Assembly (NCBI GenBank): GCA_003573635.1
Contig: QUTJ01031584.1
Location: forward strand, 1 to 13,152
Reading direction: 5' to 3'
Source: Goniomonas avonlea
Lineage: Eukaryota; Cryptophyceae; Goniomonadida; Goniomonadaceae
Length of the DNA: 13,152 nt
Shown: in pieces, positions 1 to 7,387 of the stretch
How positions within the stretch are numbered: the first letter of the stretch is position 1
How the letters are laid out: the number at the start of each line of letters is the position of its first letter
Program-made: the position numbers and the translations under genes
The notes under the pieces: generated by a model
What the model saw: the letters and a program-made list of their open reading frames with translations, nothing else
The model's database searches: none
Told to the model about the DNA's origin: nothing

Positions 1-69
1 CACACCTTCATGCAGCTTGGGACGCACCCGCGCCGGCTCGTGTGATACTTCTGCATGTGCACAGAGGGC

Positions 70-320
70 CCGGGGGGCAAACATCGACTTGTAACAGAGC
101 TTGCTTTTCCTCTTCGATCTTTCAACCCACACAGTCAAGGTGTCTGACTTTGGGTATGTATCATGTATGTATCAGCGCGCGCACACACACACCACACAAA
201 CTTGAAACATGCTTCTATTCGCGCTGGTCCCCGATGACACCAGGGTTGCAGAGCTCGACGTGCTCGCTGGGCAGCGCCTGACGCGGTCGCCTGGGTACGC
301 CCTTCTTCAATCTATGAATA
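70..320 (+). pseudogene. Possible decayed protein-kinase fragment (catalytic loop, DFG, APE-like motifs)
   Basis: Three short kinase-like blocks occur in the right order. At about 79-105 the DNA reads HR in one frame and GANI in the next, as if an HRDLKGANI catalytic loop had lost a base. At 134-153 there is VKVSDFG, preceded by a pyrimidine-rich acceptor (acag, ending 134) and followed by a strong donor (gtatgt at 154). After an acceptor at 251, the frame continuing from DFG reads RWAAPD (265-282), close to the subdomain VIII RWMAPE motif. Against an intact gene: the frames between blocks do not join, the activation loop would be far too short, stops follow at once, and no subdomain IX-XI motif is seen. 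A competing acceptor near 244 would instead give VAELDV...SPGYA. It may be a pseudogene, a gene end with sequence errors, or chance. I see no intact gene here. Confidence 0.3.
154..199. repeat. Short TGTA and GC/AC simple repeats
   Basis: Repeated tgtatca/tgtatgt words are followed by alternating GC then AC dinucleotides (about 175-193). This lies inside the stretch that would be an intron if the kinase fragment is real. It is ordinary microsatellite-like sequence. Confidence 0.6.
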
Positions 321-329
321 CAGAGCGAG

Positions 330-933
330 AAGAGAATACGATTCCAAGTAATGTGAGTACGATTAATGCTGGGTTCGATTCCCGAAGTCCGCTGTCTCCC
401 TCTCCTGCCAGTCCTGCTGACTCCCTCTTTATGGGAGTGTTGGGAAGACCTTACCGGTATGTCTTAAAATTTGAGAGCCCACCCAAAATATATCCAAGTG
501 GACGGTCGGCGATGTGATGGAAATTGTTCAGAGGCAATTCCCATGTAAAGGGTCTTTAACTTAACATCTTCAACCATCGAATTCGAGAGAGAGAGAGAGT
601 GAGAGATCATTAAAATACCTCGGCACTGCATAGCAGCCACGGATCCGTAGATCCGCTTCGGGCTTTGTATTTGTTAGGGTTGCCAACTCCGAGCCGACTC
701 ATGGAGGGGGCTTCATCAGTTTGCTTGGCTTGCCAGGACTCTCATTGATTCAAAACAAAGGAAACAGCGTTGTGTGCACAGTTCGGAGTTTTCTGTGGGT
801 GAAAATCCAGATCGAGCCTTGAGTGCTGAAATTTTCACTTTTTTCAAAGCGTTCAAAATCTCGTGCTTGAGAGCTCTGACTGATTTTGAGGTTGACCGCC
901 ACCCAATCCACCACATCGTGAGGTTTGGCGCTC
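330..933. other. Upstream flank of the importin-alpha gene, no gene recognised
   Basis: About 600 bases without a supportable coding region. It contains a GA dinucleotide run (585-606), a 5-bp-arm hairpin GGATC-cgta-GATCC (641-654) and several A/T-rich stretches near 800-850. No clear TATA box was found. An in-frame stop (TGA at 919-921) lies just before the importin-alpha ATG, which supports that start. The promoter and 5' UTR of importin-alpha must lie here, but I cannot place the transcription start. Confidence 0.5.
585..606. repeat. GA dinucleotide microsatellite
   Basis: Seven GA units followed by tgagaga, about 330 bases upstream of the importin-alpha start codon. Purine-strand GA tracts are common in eukaryotic promoters, but nothing here shows function. 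Confidence 0.7.
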
Positions 934-2861
934 ATGGACCCGAGAAGAACAGAGAGGCAGTTCAAGAAGGAGCCCACCGCTTCCGATGTCCGCCAGAACA
1001 GGATGCGGAACACCGTGGAGTTGCGGAAGAATAAGACACAGGAAAAGCTCAAGAAGTTGCGAAACATGCAGCCTGAGCAGTCCGCAGCACCGGCTGGTGC
1101 TCCCAGTGATGTGCGCTTGATCAGATTCTGGAGACCAAAAGTCCAACCACTCACCTCATCTTGCAGCTTGCCCGCCTCCCAGCAATGACCCAGGCCCTTA
1201 TGTCCCATGACGAAGCTGTCCAGGAAGAGGCCACCCGCGAGTTCCGCCGCTTGCTTTCGATTGGTATTTGAACTGCTTGAGCACGTGAGTTGCTCATCTT
1301 AACCGCCTTTTGCAGAGCGCAATCCTCCGATTCAGGAAGTGATCAAGGCAGGTGTCGTGCCCCGATTTGTCGAGTTTCTTCGCGTCTGGCACCGCCCTGT
1401 GCTCCAGGTGCACCACTTTCCCCCCTTCCTAGCCTTTGGACGTTTCTTCTGACTTGTGCGCTAGTTCGAGGCTGCTTGGGCTCTCACCAACATTGCTTCT
1501 GGAACTTCAGAGCACACTCGTGTCGTTGTTGATCATGGCGCCGCTCCTATTTTCGTGCAGTTGCTCAACTCTCCGAGCGATGATGTGCGCGAACAGGTAT
1601 TGCTCGATTCCCCACTCTCCTTTGTTTGTTCTCTTACGCAAGTCAGGCGGTCTGGGCCCTCGGTAACATTGCCGGTGACTCGCCGAAGCTTCGAGATTTG
1701 GTTTTGTCCAGCAATGCTCTCGAGCCGCTGCTTCGCCAGCTTGATCCGAACACTTCTCGGATGAGCATGCTCCGCAACGCCACCTGGACGCTCTCCAACT
1801 TCTGCCGTGGAAAGCCCCAGCCTGCGTTCGCCATGGTCGCCCCTGCGTTGCCTACTCTCGCTGCTCTTATTTACAACAACGACGAGGAAGTCTTGACAGA
1901 CGCCTGCTGGGCGCTCTCTTACCTGTCCGATGGCACCAACGACCGCATTCAGGCAGTGATTGATGGTGGCGTGTGCCGCCGCCTGATTGAGCTTCTGATG
2001 TGAGTTCACACTAAGCTTGGATCCCGTCGCTTACTCTGTGAACAGGCATTCTTCCCCTCAAGTCCAGACTCCCGCTCTTCGAACTGTTGGCAACATCGTC
2101 ACCGGTGACGATATCCAGACTCAGGTATCTTTATTTGTGGTTTGTTATGATTCAACCTCGCCAACTGCTCCTCTAGTTGGTGATCAACTGCTCTGCTCTC
2201 CCGTGTCTCCTTGCCCTGCTGGAGAGCCCGCGTAAGGGCATCAAGAAGGAGGCTTGCTGGACGATCTCGAACATTACTGCCGGCAACCACGACCAGATCC
2301 AGGCGGTTATCGACTACAACATCATCCAGCCCCTCATTTTCATGCTGAACAACGAGGATTTTGATATCAAGAAGGAGTGCGCTTGGGCAATCTCCAATGC
2401 CACTTCTGGCGGAGATGCTGCGCAGATCCAGTACCTTGTGGATCGGGGCTGCGTTTCACCACTCGTCAACTTGTTGGACAAGCCTGAGGCACGCATTGTG
2501 ACCGTGGCCCTCGAGGGCTTGGAGAACATTCTCAAGGTACCCCTCAGTGTTTTGTTTCGAGTCGCCTCGATGACACCTGTCGCAGTGGGGTGCCAAGTCC
2601 CTGGACAAGGAGGGTCGCAACCCTTACGTTGCCGTCGTGGAGAAGGCCGGTGGTCTCGAGAAGATCGAGGACCTCCAGAAGCACGAGAACCACAAGATCT
2701 ACCAGATGGCCATCAGGATCTTGGAAATGTACTTCGGCGCAGAGGAGGAAGAGACGGACGAGATGCTCGAGCCTGCGCAGGCCGAGGGTGCCTACCACTT
2801 CCAGCCTGGCGCTCAGCCGCCCCAGGGAGGCTTCCTTTTCGGCGCGCCTCCCACCATGTAG
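934..2861 (+). CDS. Importin subunit alpha (karyopherin alpha), complete, 8 exons
   Basis: Nuclear import adaptor: binds classical NLS cargo through armadillo repeats and importin beta through its N-terminal IBB domain. Exons: 934-1110, 1167-1263, 1316-1407, 1465-1596, 1647-1999, 2046-2124, 2177-2536, 2586-2861. All seven introns are GT-AG and 46-57 nt, and joining them gives an open frame of 521 residues, normal for the family. The IBB (about residues 1-45) begins RRTERQFKK and has a second basic cluster ending KLKKLRNM. Armadillo repeats follow, with the NLS-binding W...N ladder visible at W127/N131, W169/N173, W213/N217, W338/N342 and W380/N384; the fourth repeat has WALSY, as is usual. 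Other family signatures are [22 protein letters not shown] and [13 protein letters not shown]. The C-terminus has an acidic patch (EEEETDE, exportin-binding region in homologues) and a Pro/Gly tail. The start is the first ATG after an in-frame TGA at 919. Intron 1 joins in phase 0 only if its donor is at 1111. Confidence 0.96.
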
Positions 2862-3144
2862 ACGGCGATCGCAGCCTGAGACATCCTCACATCCTCGAGA
2901 GGCAATCTCAACTGTTTGCACGCGCACGGTGTTGGCGCATCATGTACTTGCACTGCACGGCGCGGCGTCCTTGGCTGCGCCTGTTATTTTTCATCCTCTG
3001 CACTGCACGACACATTAAGCTCAGCAAACTCTCACTTGTCCTCCCGCTTTTTGGGCACCTTAAGCAACGTTCACTTGTCCTCCCTGCTATTGTTGAGGCA
3101 CGGCCGCTTGCGGCCACGTCTTGCACCAGCGTCCTGCACTAGCG

Positions 3145-3180
3145 TAGGCGCTCAGCGCCTGCTAGGCGCTCAGCGCCTGC
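3145..3180. repeat. Tandem 18-bp repeat, each unit a 15-bp palindrome
   Basis: Two identical 18-bp units, 3145-3162 and 3163-3180. Each contains AGGCGCT-c-AGCGCCT, a perfect inverted repeat with 7-bp arms and a one-base centre. The GC-rich arms could pair within or between units. It lies about 285 bases past the importin-alpha stop, so it may be in its 3' UTR or in the downstream spacer. Confidence 0.9.
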
Positions 3181-3436
3181 TCTTCCGAGTCTGCACCCGC
3201 GTGGCAGCTAATTGCCTGCGACACCGCTCCCCCCTTAATGACACTGGTGGTTGTACCACCTCCTAAGCCCGGTTTAAGCCTTTAAGAAACCCTGTCACCT
3301 TAAACTAAAAGTCACCGTCGTGATCATGCTCTCACTTGAGAGCACAACAAAGAACACACAACCTATGTCAACTTGCCCTTCTATCGAGTCAAGTCGCACG
3401 AAAGTGGTCCGTCTACACACGAGCACTCTGCTCCCT

Positions 3437-3455
3437 CCCCCCCCCCCCNCCCCCC
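3437..3455. repeat. Poly-C tract containing an undetermined base
   Basis: A run of C broken only by N at 3449. The N shows the assembler could not resolve the homopolymer, so the true length here is uncertain and any reading frame through it is unreliable. Confidence 0.9.
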
Positions 3456-3738
3456 TTATTCGCACGCGTGGGTCGCTAACCTGGCCCTTCGTCTCCTGCT
3501 CTCCTGCCGACTTTTGGTGGTCTGCAAGGGTGTTCGCCTGGAATAAAGACGGTTCTCTTGTTACTTCTGTGCCTCCGTTTGTGATTGCCGTGCACCCTTG
3601 GGCTGTTTTGTGTGTGGCCAATCAACCTCACGCGGGTCGCGCAATCAACATCAAGGGAGATTTATTCCCATATGTTGCGCATGGTCATCGCTCGGCCACA
3701 ATGACCCTAGCTAGTGCCTACTTGAAATATGATCAAAC

Positions 3739-3891
3739 GGAACCAGCCATAATTACATGACTACGGCGCACGTGCCCGTTCATGGATATTCGTAATCAAT
3801 CGAACCGCCGCTGGTTTGAACAGGCGCTGGCTCGCCAGCAAGCCGACACCGGGAGCCAGCGTAACGGAGCCGGCCGTAATTAAGCGACTAC
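3739..3891. repeat. Degenerate 26-bp direct repeat pair
   Basis: Copies at 3739-3764 and 3866-3891 match at about 20 of 26 positions, sharing a central taatta and a terminal gactac. Four of the six differences have A in the first copy against G in the second. A small hairpin (GCTGGC-tc-GCCAGC, 3826-3839) lies between them. This could be the remains of a mobile or tandem element; no transposase sequence is visible. Confidence 0.5.
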
Positions 3892-4064
3892 AAACAACGC
3901 AGGGGTCGCTCGCGTGGGTTTTCTGTCATCGTTTGACATTGACTCACCCGTGAGGCAAAACCAGACGCTGATAGAACCGCTGTTCCGAGGACAACTCTTG
4001 CCACTACATAAAGCCACTTGACCCTACACTAACATATATGCACGCGGTTGGAGTGGAGGGCGGT

Positions 4065-4142
4065 TCACAGGTCCGAGTACTGGCGGTCGACCTCGGTCGA
4101 TCGGTGTATGAGTGGCGTAACCGAAGTGGCGGCGGTGCCGTC
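4065..4142 (-). other. Inferred last exon of the protease: cytosolic tail ending YSDL
   Basis: A strong acceptor (tttcacag, ending 4143) opens 25 codons beginning DGTAATSVTPLIHR and closing TEVDRQYSDL before TGA at 4067-4065. YSDL fits the YxxPhi endosomal or lysosomal sorting signal at the extreme C-terminus. A separate perfect donor gtaagt at 4213 could pair with the same acceptor (71 nt), but the 49-nt exon it would define does not keep phase, so I prefer one intron, 4523-4143. Confidence 0.45.
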
Positions 4143-7100
4143 CTGTGAAAGGTGTCGTCGGTGGAGTGGCGGCGGTCAACAAGGATAAACGAATAAGGAA
4201 AAATAGGACTTACAAAGAGGGGAGTGATCGAAGATAGAGCCATAGATTGAGAGAGAACGACACTGGCAGAGACCCGCACGTAGACACGACACGAGACACG
4301 AGACACGAGACACGAGACGCCCCGTTGGACCTGGACACAAAGCCCCACGAGGGACAACAAGCAAGGCACAGAACGGTACACACCCACCGCGAGTCCTGCC
4401 GCTGGGACACCGCGGCAGGAAGTACACAGCGATGCGACAGAAAACGCAAAGGAGAGCACCCGGCACGCATCCGCACCACGCACCACACACACCACACCCA
4501 CACGAACACGCACACGCACGCACCCGTGGACTGCCGCTCCGCTTGTAGCGATACACCAGCAGTCCGGCAATTACGCCGACGAAGAACAGGACGCAGACCC
4601 ACTGCTCCGCACCCATGCGCTCGGCTGCGTGAGACCAAGGTCAATACACGAGGAAAATTCTCACACAGGAAGACTAGGGAGGGAAATCTCCACTCCCTCC
4701 TCACGAGGAGGAATTCTCACGCGGGAAGACTAAGGAGGGAAGTCTCCACCCTCCCTAGGAAGTCACGCAGGAAGTCTCAGGGGGGTCTCCTGCCACGCCC
4801 CCTAGTCTCCCTCCACGCTCCATCCTCACGAGGAGGAAGTCTCACGCACGAAGACTAAGGAGGGAAATCTCTCCACCCTCCCTCCTCACGAGGAGGAAGT
4901 CTCACGCAGGAAGACTAAGGAGGAAAATCTCTCCACCCTCCCTCCTCACGAGGAGGAAATCTCACGCAGGAAGACTAAGGAGGGAAATCTCACGGAGGAA
5001 GACAGATCAGATCAAAACTAAGCTCCAAACTGAAGTCCAGAGCTTTCCAGTTGACTACGTTACTTGAAGAGATAGCATACCAACGATCTGATCTGCTCGG
5101 AGAAGAAACCGGCCAATTTGTAGTCGCGCTCTAGTATCAATCCTGGACCAATCCATCAACGAACCATTGGCTATCTTCGTTTGCGGATGCACTTCCAGAA
5201 CTTACGACAACGTTTTTCACGAAGTCCGACCCGACAACAACCAGAGGGCGCTAGTCAGGTCAATAGTGGTCTACCACGCTTCCAGAACCTCCGTATTACA
5301 GAGGAACTCACGCATGCGCTGGGCCAGACCCTTGAAGTGATGCGTCAGCACTGCAGTGTCGCTCCCATCTTTCCCAATTTCCAATCCCGCTTCTTGCGGG
5401 ACTTTTTGGATCTGGTGGGCACAGTCGGTGAATCTCTGCACTTGGAGAGGCCGGGGAGCAGGGCGAGGAGGGTGCGAGTGAGGGCTTTCATTCTTCTTCT
5501 TCATCCGGTGCAAACACGATTTCCACTTATGGATCACGGTTGTCCGTGAACGTTGCCTAGCACACAAAGGTCACACACACGGTATCTCTCGCATCGTGGT
5601 CGGCGAAATATCGACAAGATCGCGTTGCCGGACAAAAGAAAGAACTCAACAAGAGAAAGAACCCACCTCGGCATCATCGTCATCGTCATCGTCCCCTGCA
5701 CATCCCGCCAGAGGCGCGATACCGACTCGCAGATTGGGCTTGTCAAAGACACAGTAGTACGCGTTGAGGAAGGGCGTGCCAAGGAGGTTGACCGGTGACT
5801 GCGACACTCCAGCCATCACCGAGCTCGGAAACAGCATGATCTTGTAGCACCCGTTTCCTACTGCCTGTTGTGCGCGTGTGACGTGCGGTCGCTTCGCCGG
5901 TGGAGTGTGCATACTGGTGCGTCACCATATTTGGACGAGAGTACCGTACGAAAGAGCGCGCATCGTGCTCCTCCTACACGTGCCTTCTCGTTGTACAAGA
6001 GTTCTTGCTTATGGAACTGCATCAATTCCCCAAAAGAAGCTTCTCCTTGTTCCAAACACCCCCTCCTGCCCCCTCCCTGACGCCTCCCTCCTACCTGATT
6101 GTAATGCTCCGGTGCGAGCGTCAGGGACAGTGGGGTGGCCTCGTGCTCCCGACGAAATGAAAAGGTGATCGATGGCCACTCTTCCCAGTCAAGATGACAC
6201 GAGACTTGGTCCTGCGATTATTCTTTCTTTCAGCAACGCCCCCGTTCGTTCAGGATAGCACACCTGATGCTTTGGTAGCTGGTGCATGATCGCTGTGTGA
6301 ATAGGTGGAGGCAAGAACACCCCTTGACTCCTGTGCAAGACGGTGATATTTCTATTCTTTCTCAGAGGAGAACGCACCCGCTGTCAACGATGCTGACAAT
6401 GTCGCCGGCAGCATCTTCAGCGCGCCAGGAGAACTTGCCAACCTGCACGTTGGAGATACCGACGGACCAGTATTCAACAGCTGTGCCTGGTACTGGCACT
6501 ACAGGAATGAATTGGACCTGCAGGTAGAGTTGATTAATGAGTTTAAGGAGAATAGTTTGCCCACCTCGTCCTTGTGGAACGTCGCGGAAGAACCGCCAAA
6601 GACAGCATTTGCAGCGCTTTCAGAAGTCGACAAGTCCAAACAAAGCTGTAATCCAAAAACATTCTCTGAAATGGCACCCGCCTTTACCAGGTGATCCATA
6701 AGGGGTGCCATCGTTGGGCAGGGCGACTTAGAATCGAGACACGTCACCGCCTGGAGAAACCCAAGGCCCAGGACCCCGTCCGCCGTTTTAAAGAGAGGAT
6801 GGGGTTCCGTTGTAGTAATAAATTTGACACTCGGCACTTTTAGCTGGAACAAGTCCACTGTGTCCTCGACCAACTCGCCTTTCAGCTCCTGATTTCCGAA
6901 CGAGACGGAGACGGACTGATGCAAGTCCTCCACAGACAACGATGCTGGGGCCTGAAAGAACCGGTCCGCACCCGTGGTGGAACTCGAAGCAACAATGAGA
7001 TGGGAGCTCCCGGTGTCCAGGATGAGGTCAAGCTGCAAGGCGGTCAGAATCTGCGCAAGACCCGACAATGCCACCTTTTGAGGTGGTGTCCCGAATTCAA

Positions 7101-7218
7101 CAGTCACAGTGTAGTCACTATAATCCTTTGCTAGAGCTGGAAGATCCACAAGACCTCCTTGCCCCATGGCCACGGACACCACCAGAACAAATGCCAAGAG
7201 GTGCAGCTCCCAGCCCAT
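4065..7218 (-). CDS. Pepsin-family (A1) aspartic protease, probably membrane-anchored
   Basis: Predicted secretory-pathway endopeptidase. Exons on the minus strand: 7218-7075, 7032-6565, 6517-6378, 6330-6264, 6211-6095, 5864-5667, then less surely 4601-4524 and 4142-4065; 429 residues in all. Seen: N-terminal hydrophobic signal peptide (about 1-19); FGTPPQK joined to LDLILDTGSSHL (first catalytic Asp, D54) by removal of a 42-nt intron; ADGVLGLGF; YWSVGISNVQVGK; IVDSGSQGVFLP (second catalytic Asp, D249); a VSC...WPSITFSF / NGCYK cysteine pair; and LLGTPFLNAYYCVFD followed by LRVGIAPL, the typical end of the fold. Then come seven Asp (370-376), a hydrophobic span (379-395) followed by RYKR, and a tail ending YSDL. 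Oddities: almost no propeptide between signal and core, and Phe at the flap Tyr position (SVSFGNQ). The first six exons are firm. The last two are inferred; otherwise the frame stops at 5646 (384 residues) or, by another splice, at 5527 (387). Confidence 0.85.
4291..4318. repeat. Heptanucleotide tandem repeat (ACGAGAC x4)
   Basis: Four perfect head-to-tail copies of ACGAGAC with partial copies before them. It lies in the inferred intron 7 of the protease gene. Confidence 0.9.
4471..4525. repeat. CA-rich low-complexity tract
   Basis: Almost entirely C and A on the plus strand (caccacacac type), so G/T-rich on the minus strand. It abuts the inferred donor of protease intron 7 at 4523. It produces long spurious Cys/Val/Arg-rich frames on the minus strand. 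Confidence 0.8.
4524..4601 (-). other. Inferred transmembrane exon of the aspartic protease
   Basis: After the acceptor gcggagcag (minus strand, ending 4602) the frame reads WVCVLFFVGVIAGLLVY, then RYKRSGSPR, and meets a donor gtgcgt at 4523. This is a single hydrophobic span with a basic stop-transfer flank. It joins in phase 0 to the Asp7-Ala-Glu end of the previous protease exon and, again in phase 0, to a last exon at 4142-4065 ending QYSDL-stop. It could instead belong to a separate small membrane-protein gene, because an ATG (4616) lies in frame just upstream. Confidence 0.5.
4647..5002. repeat. 60-bp minisatellite, about six units, in protease intron 6
   Basis: Units: 4647-4697 (partial), 4698-4755 (58 bp), 4756-4822 (diverged), 4823-4882, 4883-4942 (both exactly 60 bp and nearly identical) and 4943 to about 5000 (end diverged). 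Each standard unit contains a short inverted repeat TCCTC-ac-GAGGA and, about 20 bases later, GGAGGG and CCCTCC arms around an 11-base loop. One strand is strongly purine-rich in blocks. Units abut without unique spacers, so this is not a CRISPR array. Confidence 0.93.
5003..5095. repeat. 11-bp perfect inverted repeat next to the minisatellite
   Basis: CAGATCAGATC at 5003-5013 and its exact reverse complement GATCTGATCTG at 5085-5095 enclose 71 bases. The left arm begins right where the 60-bp repeats end. It might be the ends of a tiny non-autonomous element or an RNA stem. Confidence 0.75.
5103..5520. other. Remainder of inferred protease intron 6, no gene recognised
   Basis: Open frames exist on both strands (for example 5181-5549 plus and 5271-5567 minus), but neither product resembles a family I know, and neither has splice or composition evidence of being coding. 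A minus-strand frame from about 5490 begins with a hydrophobic MKALTRTLLALLPGL stretch that looks like a signal peptide but stops soon after. I treat the region as intronic or intergenic. Confidence 0.4.
5670..5694 (-). repeat. GAC/GAT trinucleotide repeat coding Asp7
   Basis: Alternating GAC and GAT codons encode seven consecutive Asp residues (370-376) directly after the conserved C-terminal cysteine of the protease domain. This is consistent with expansion by replication slippage, giving an acidic linker before the putative membrane segment. Confidence 0.85.
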
Positions 7219-7387
7219 TGCGAGAATTCGGCTTCAATGAGCCGAGAGACGATATCGGGTAGGTAGTCTATGATTGCTCCCTTCGGACCCTTCTCAATAA
7301 GTTCACCCTATCGATAGGATGCGATTCCGTCTCATCATCATATGGACGTGCCTCTTTTGAACCCGCAAGAGAGCGGGAAGCTGGCCA
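7219..7387. promoter_or_regulatory. Divergent promoter region between protease and coiled-coil genes
   Basis: Only 169 bases separate the two start codons (7218 on minus, 7388 on plus), so both promoters and 5' UTRs must overlap here or extend into the genes. A perfect 12-bp palindrome, CCTATCGATAGG, is at 7307-7318. Its core TATCGATA equals the Drosophila DRE site, which is only a string match. No TATA box is evident. Confidence 0.6.

Larger units (their letters stand above)
2862..4064. other. Convergent intergenic region between importin-alpha and the protease
   Basis: No coding region is supported; open frames here are short, unlike any family I know, or run through the poly-C/N tract. 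It must hold both 3' UTRs. It contains repeated tgcactgcacg words (2949, 2999), a near-duplicated tcacttgtcctccc (3032-3045 and 3071-3084), a tandem palindrome (3145-3180), an AATAAA hexamer (3542-3547, too far from the importin stop to call a polyadenylation signal firmly), a small hairpin (3826-3839) and a degenerate direct repeat (3739-3764 and 3866-3891). Confidence 0.6.

Noticed and set aside
350-395. GGTTCGATTCC at about 370, matching the tRNA T-loop / pol III B box
   Set aside because: No A box or matching 5' acceptor strand lies upstream at tRNA distance, and the T stem has a mismatch. It is probably a chance match; at most a relic of a tRNA-derived SINE.
750-1208. 152-codon minus-strand frame over importin-alpha exon 1
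   Set aside because: Antisense shadow of the IBB-coding exon; no family resemblance and no splice or start evidence.
2177-3142. 321-codon frame covering the importin-alpha exon 7
   Set aside because: Only 2177-2536 is coding. Past the donor at 2537 the armadillo sequence ends, and the true continuation is in another frame from 2586.
3320-3760. 146-codon plus-strand frame
   Set aside because: It crosses the poly-C tract with an N, so the frame itself is uncertain, and the product resembles nothing known.
4004-4704. Long overlapping minus-strand frames rich in Cys, Val and Arg
   Set aside because: They run through the CA-rich tract and the ACGAGAC repeat, so their length and composition come from low-complexity DNA. 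Only the short TM-coding and YSDL-ending parts look protein-like.
4647-5002. CRISPR array
   Set aside because: The 60-bp units are contiguous, diverge gradually and have no unique spacers; the context is a eukaryotic intron with no cas genes.
5181-5549. 122-codon plus-strand frame
   Set aside because: No recognisable domain, no splice context, and a comparable frame on the opposite strand. It lies in what I infer to be a protease intron.
5527-5556. Ten-codon last exon ATFTDNRDP-stop for the protease
   Set aside because: Splice sites are acceptable, but the product adds nothing recognisable, whereas the alternative exons at 4601 and 4142 add a membrane span and a sorting motif in phase. Kept only as an alternative.
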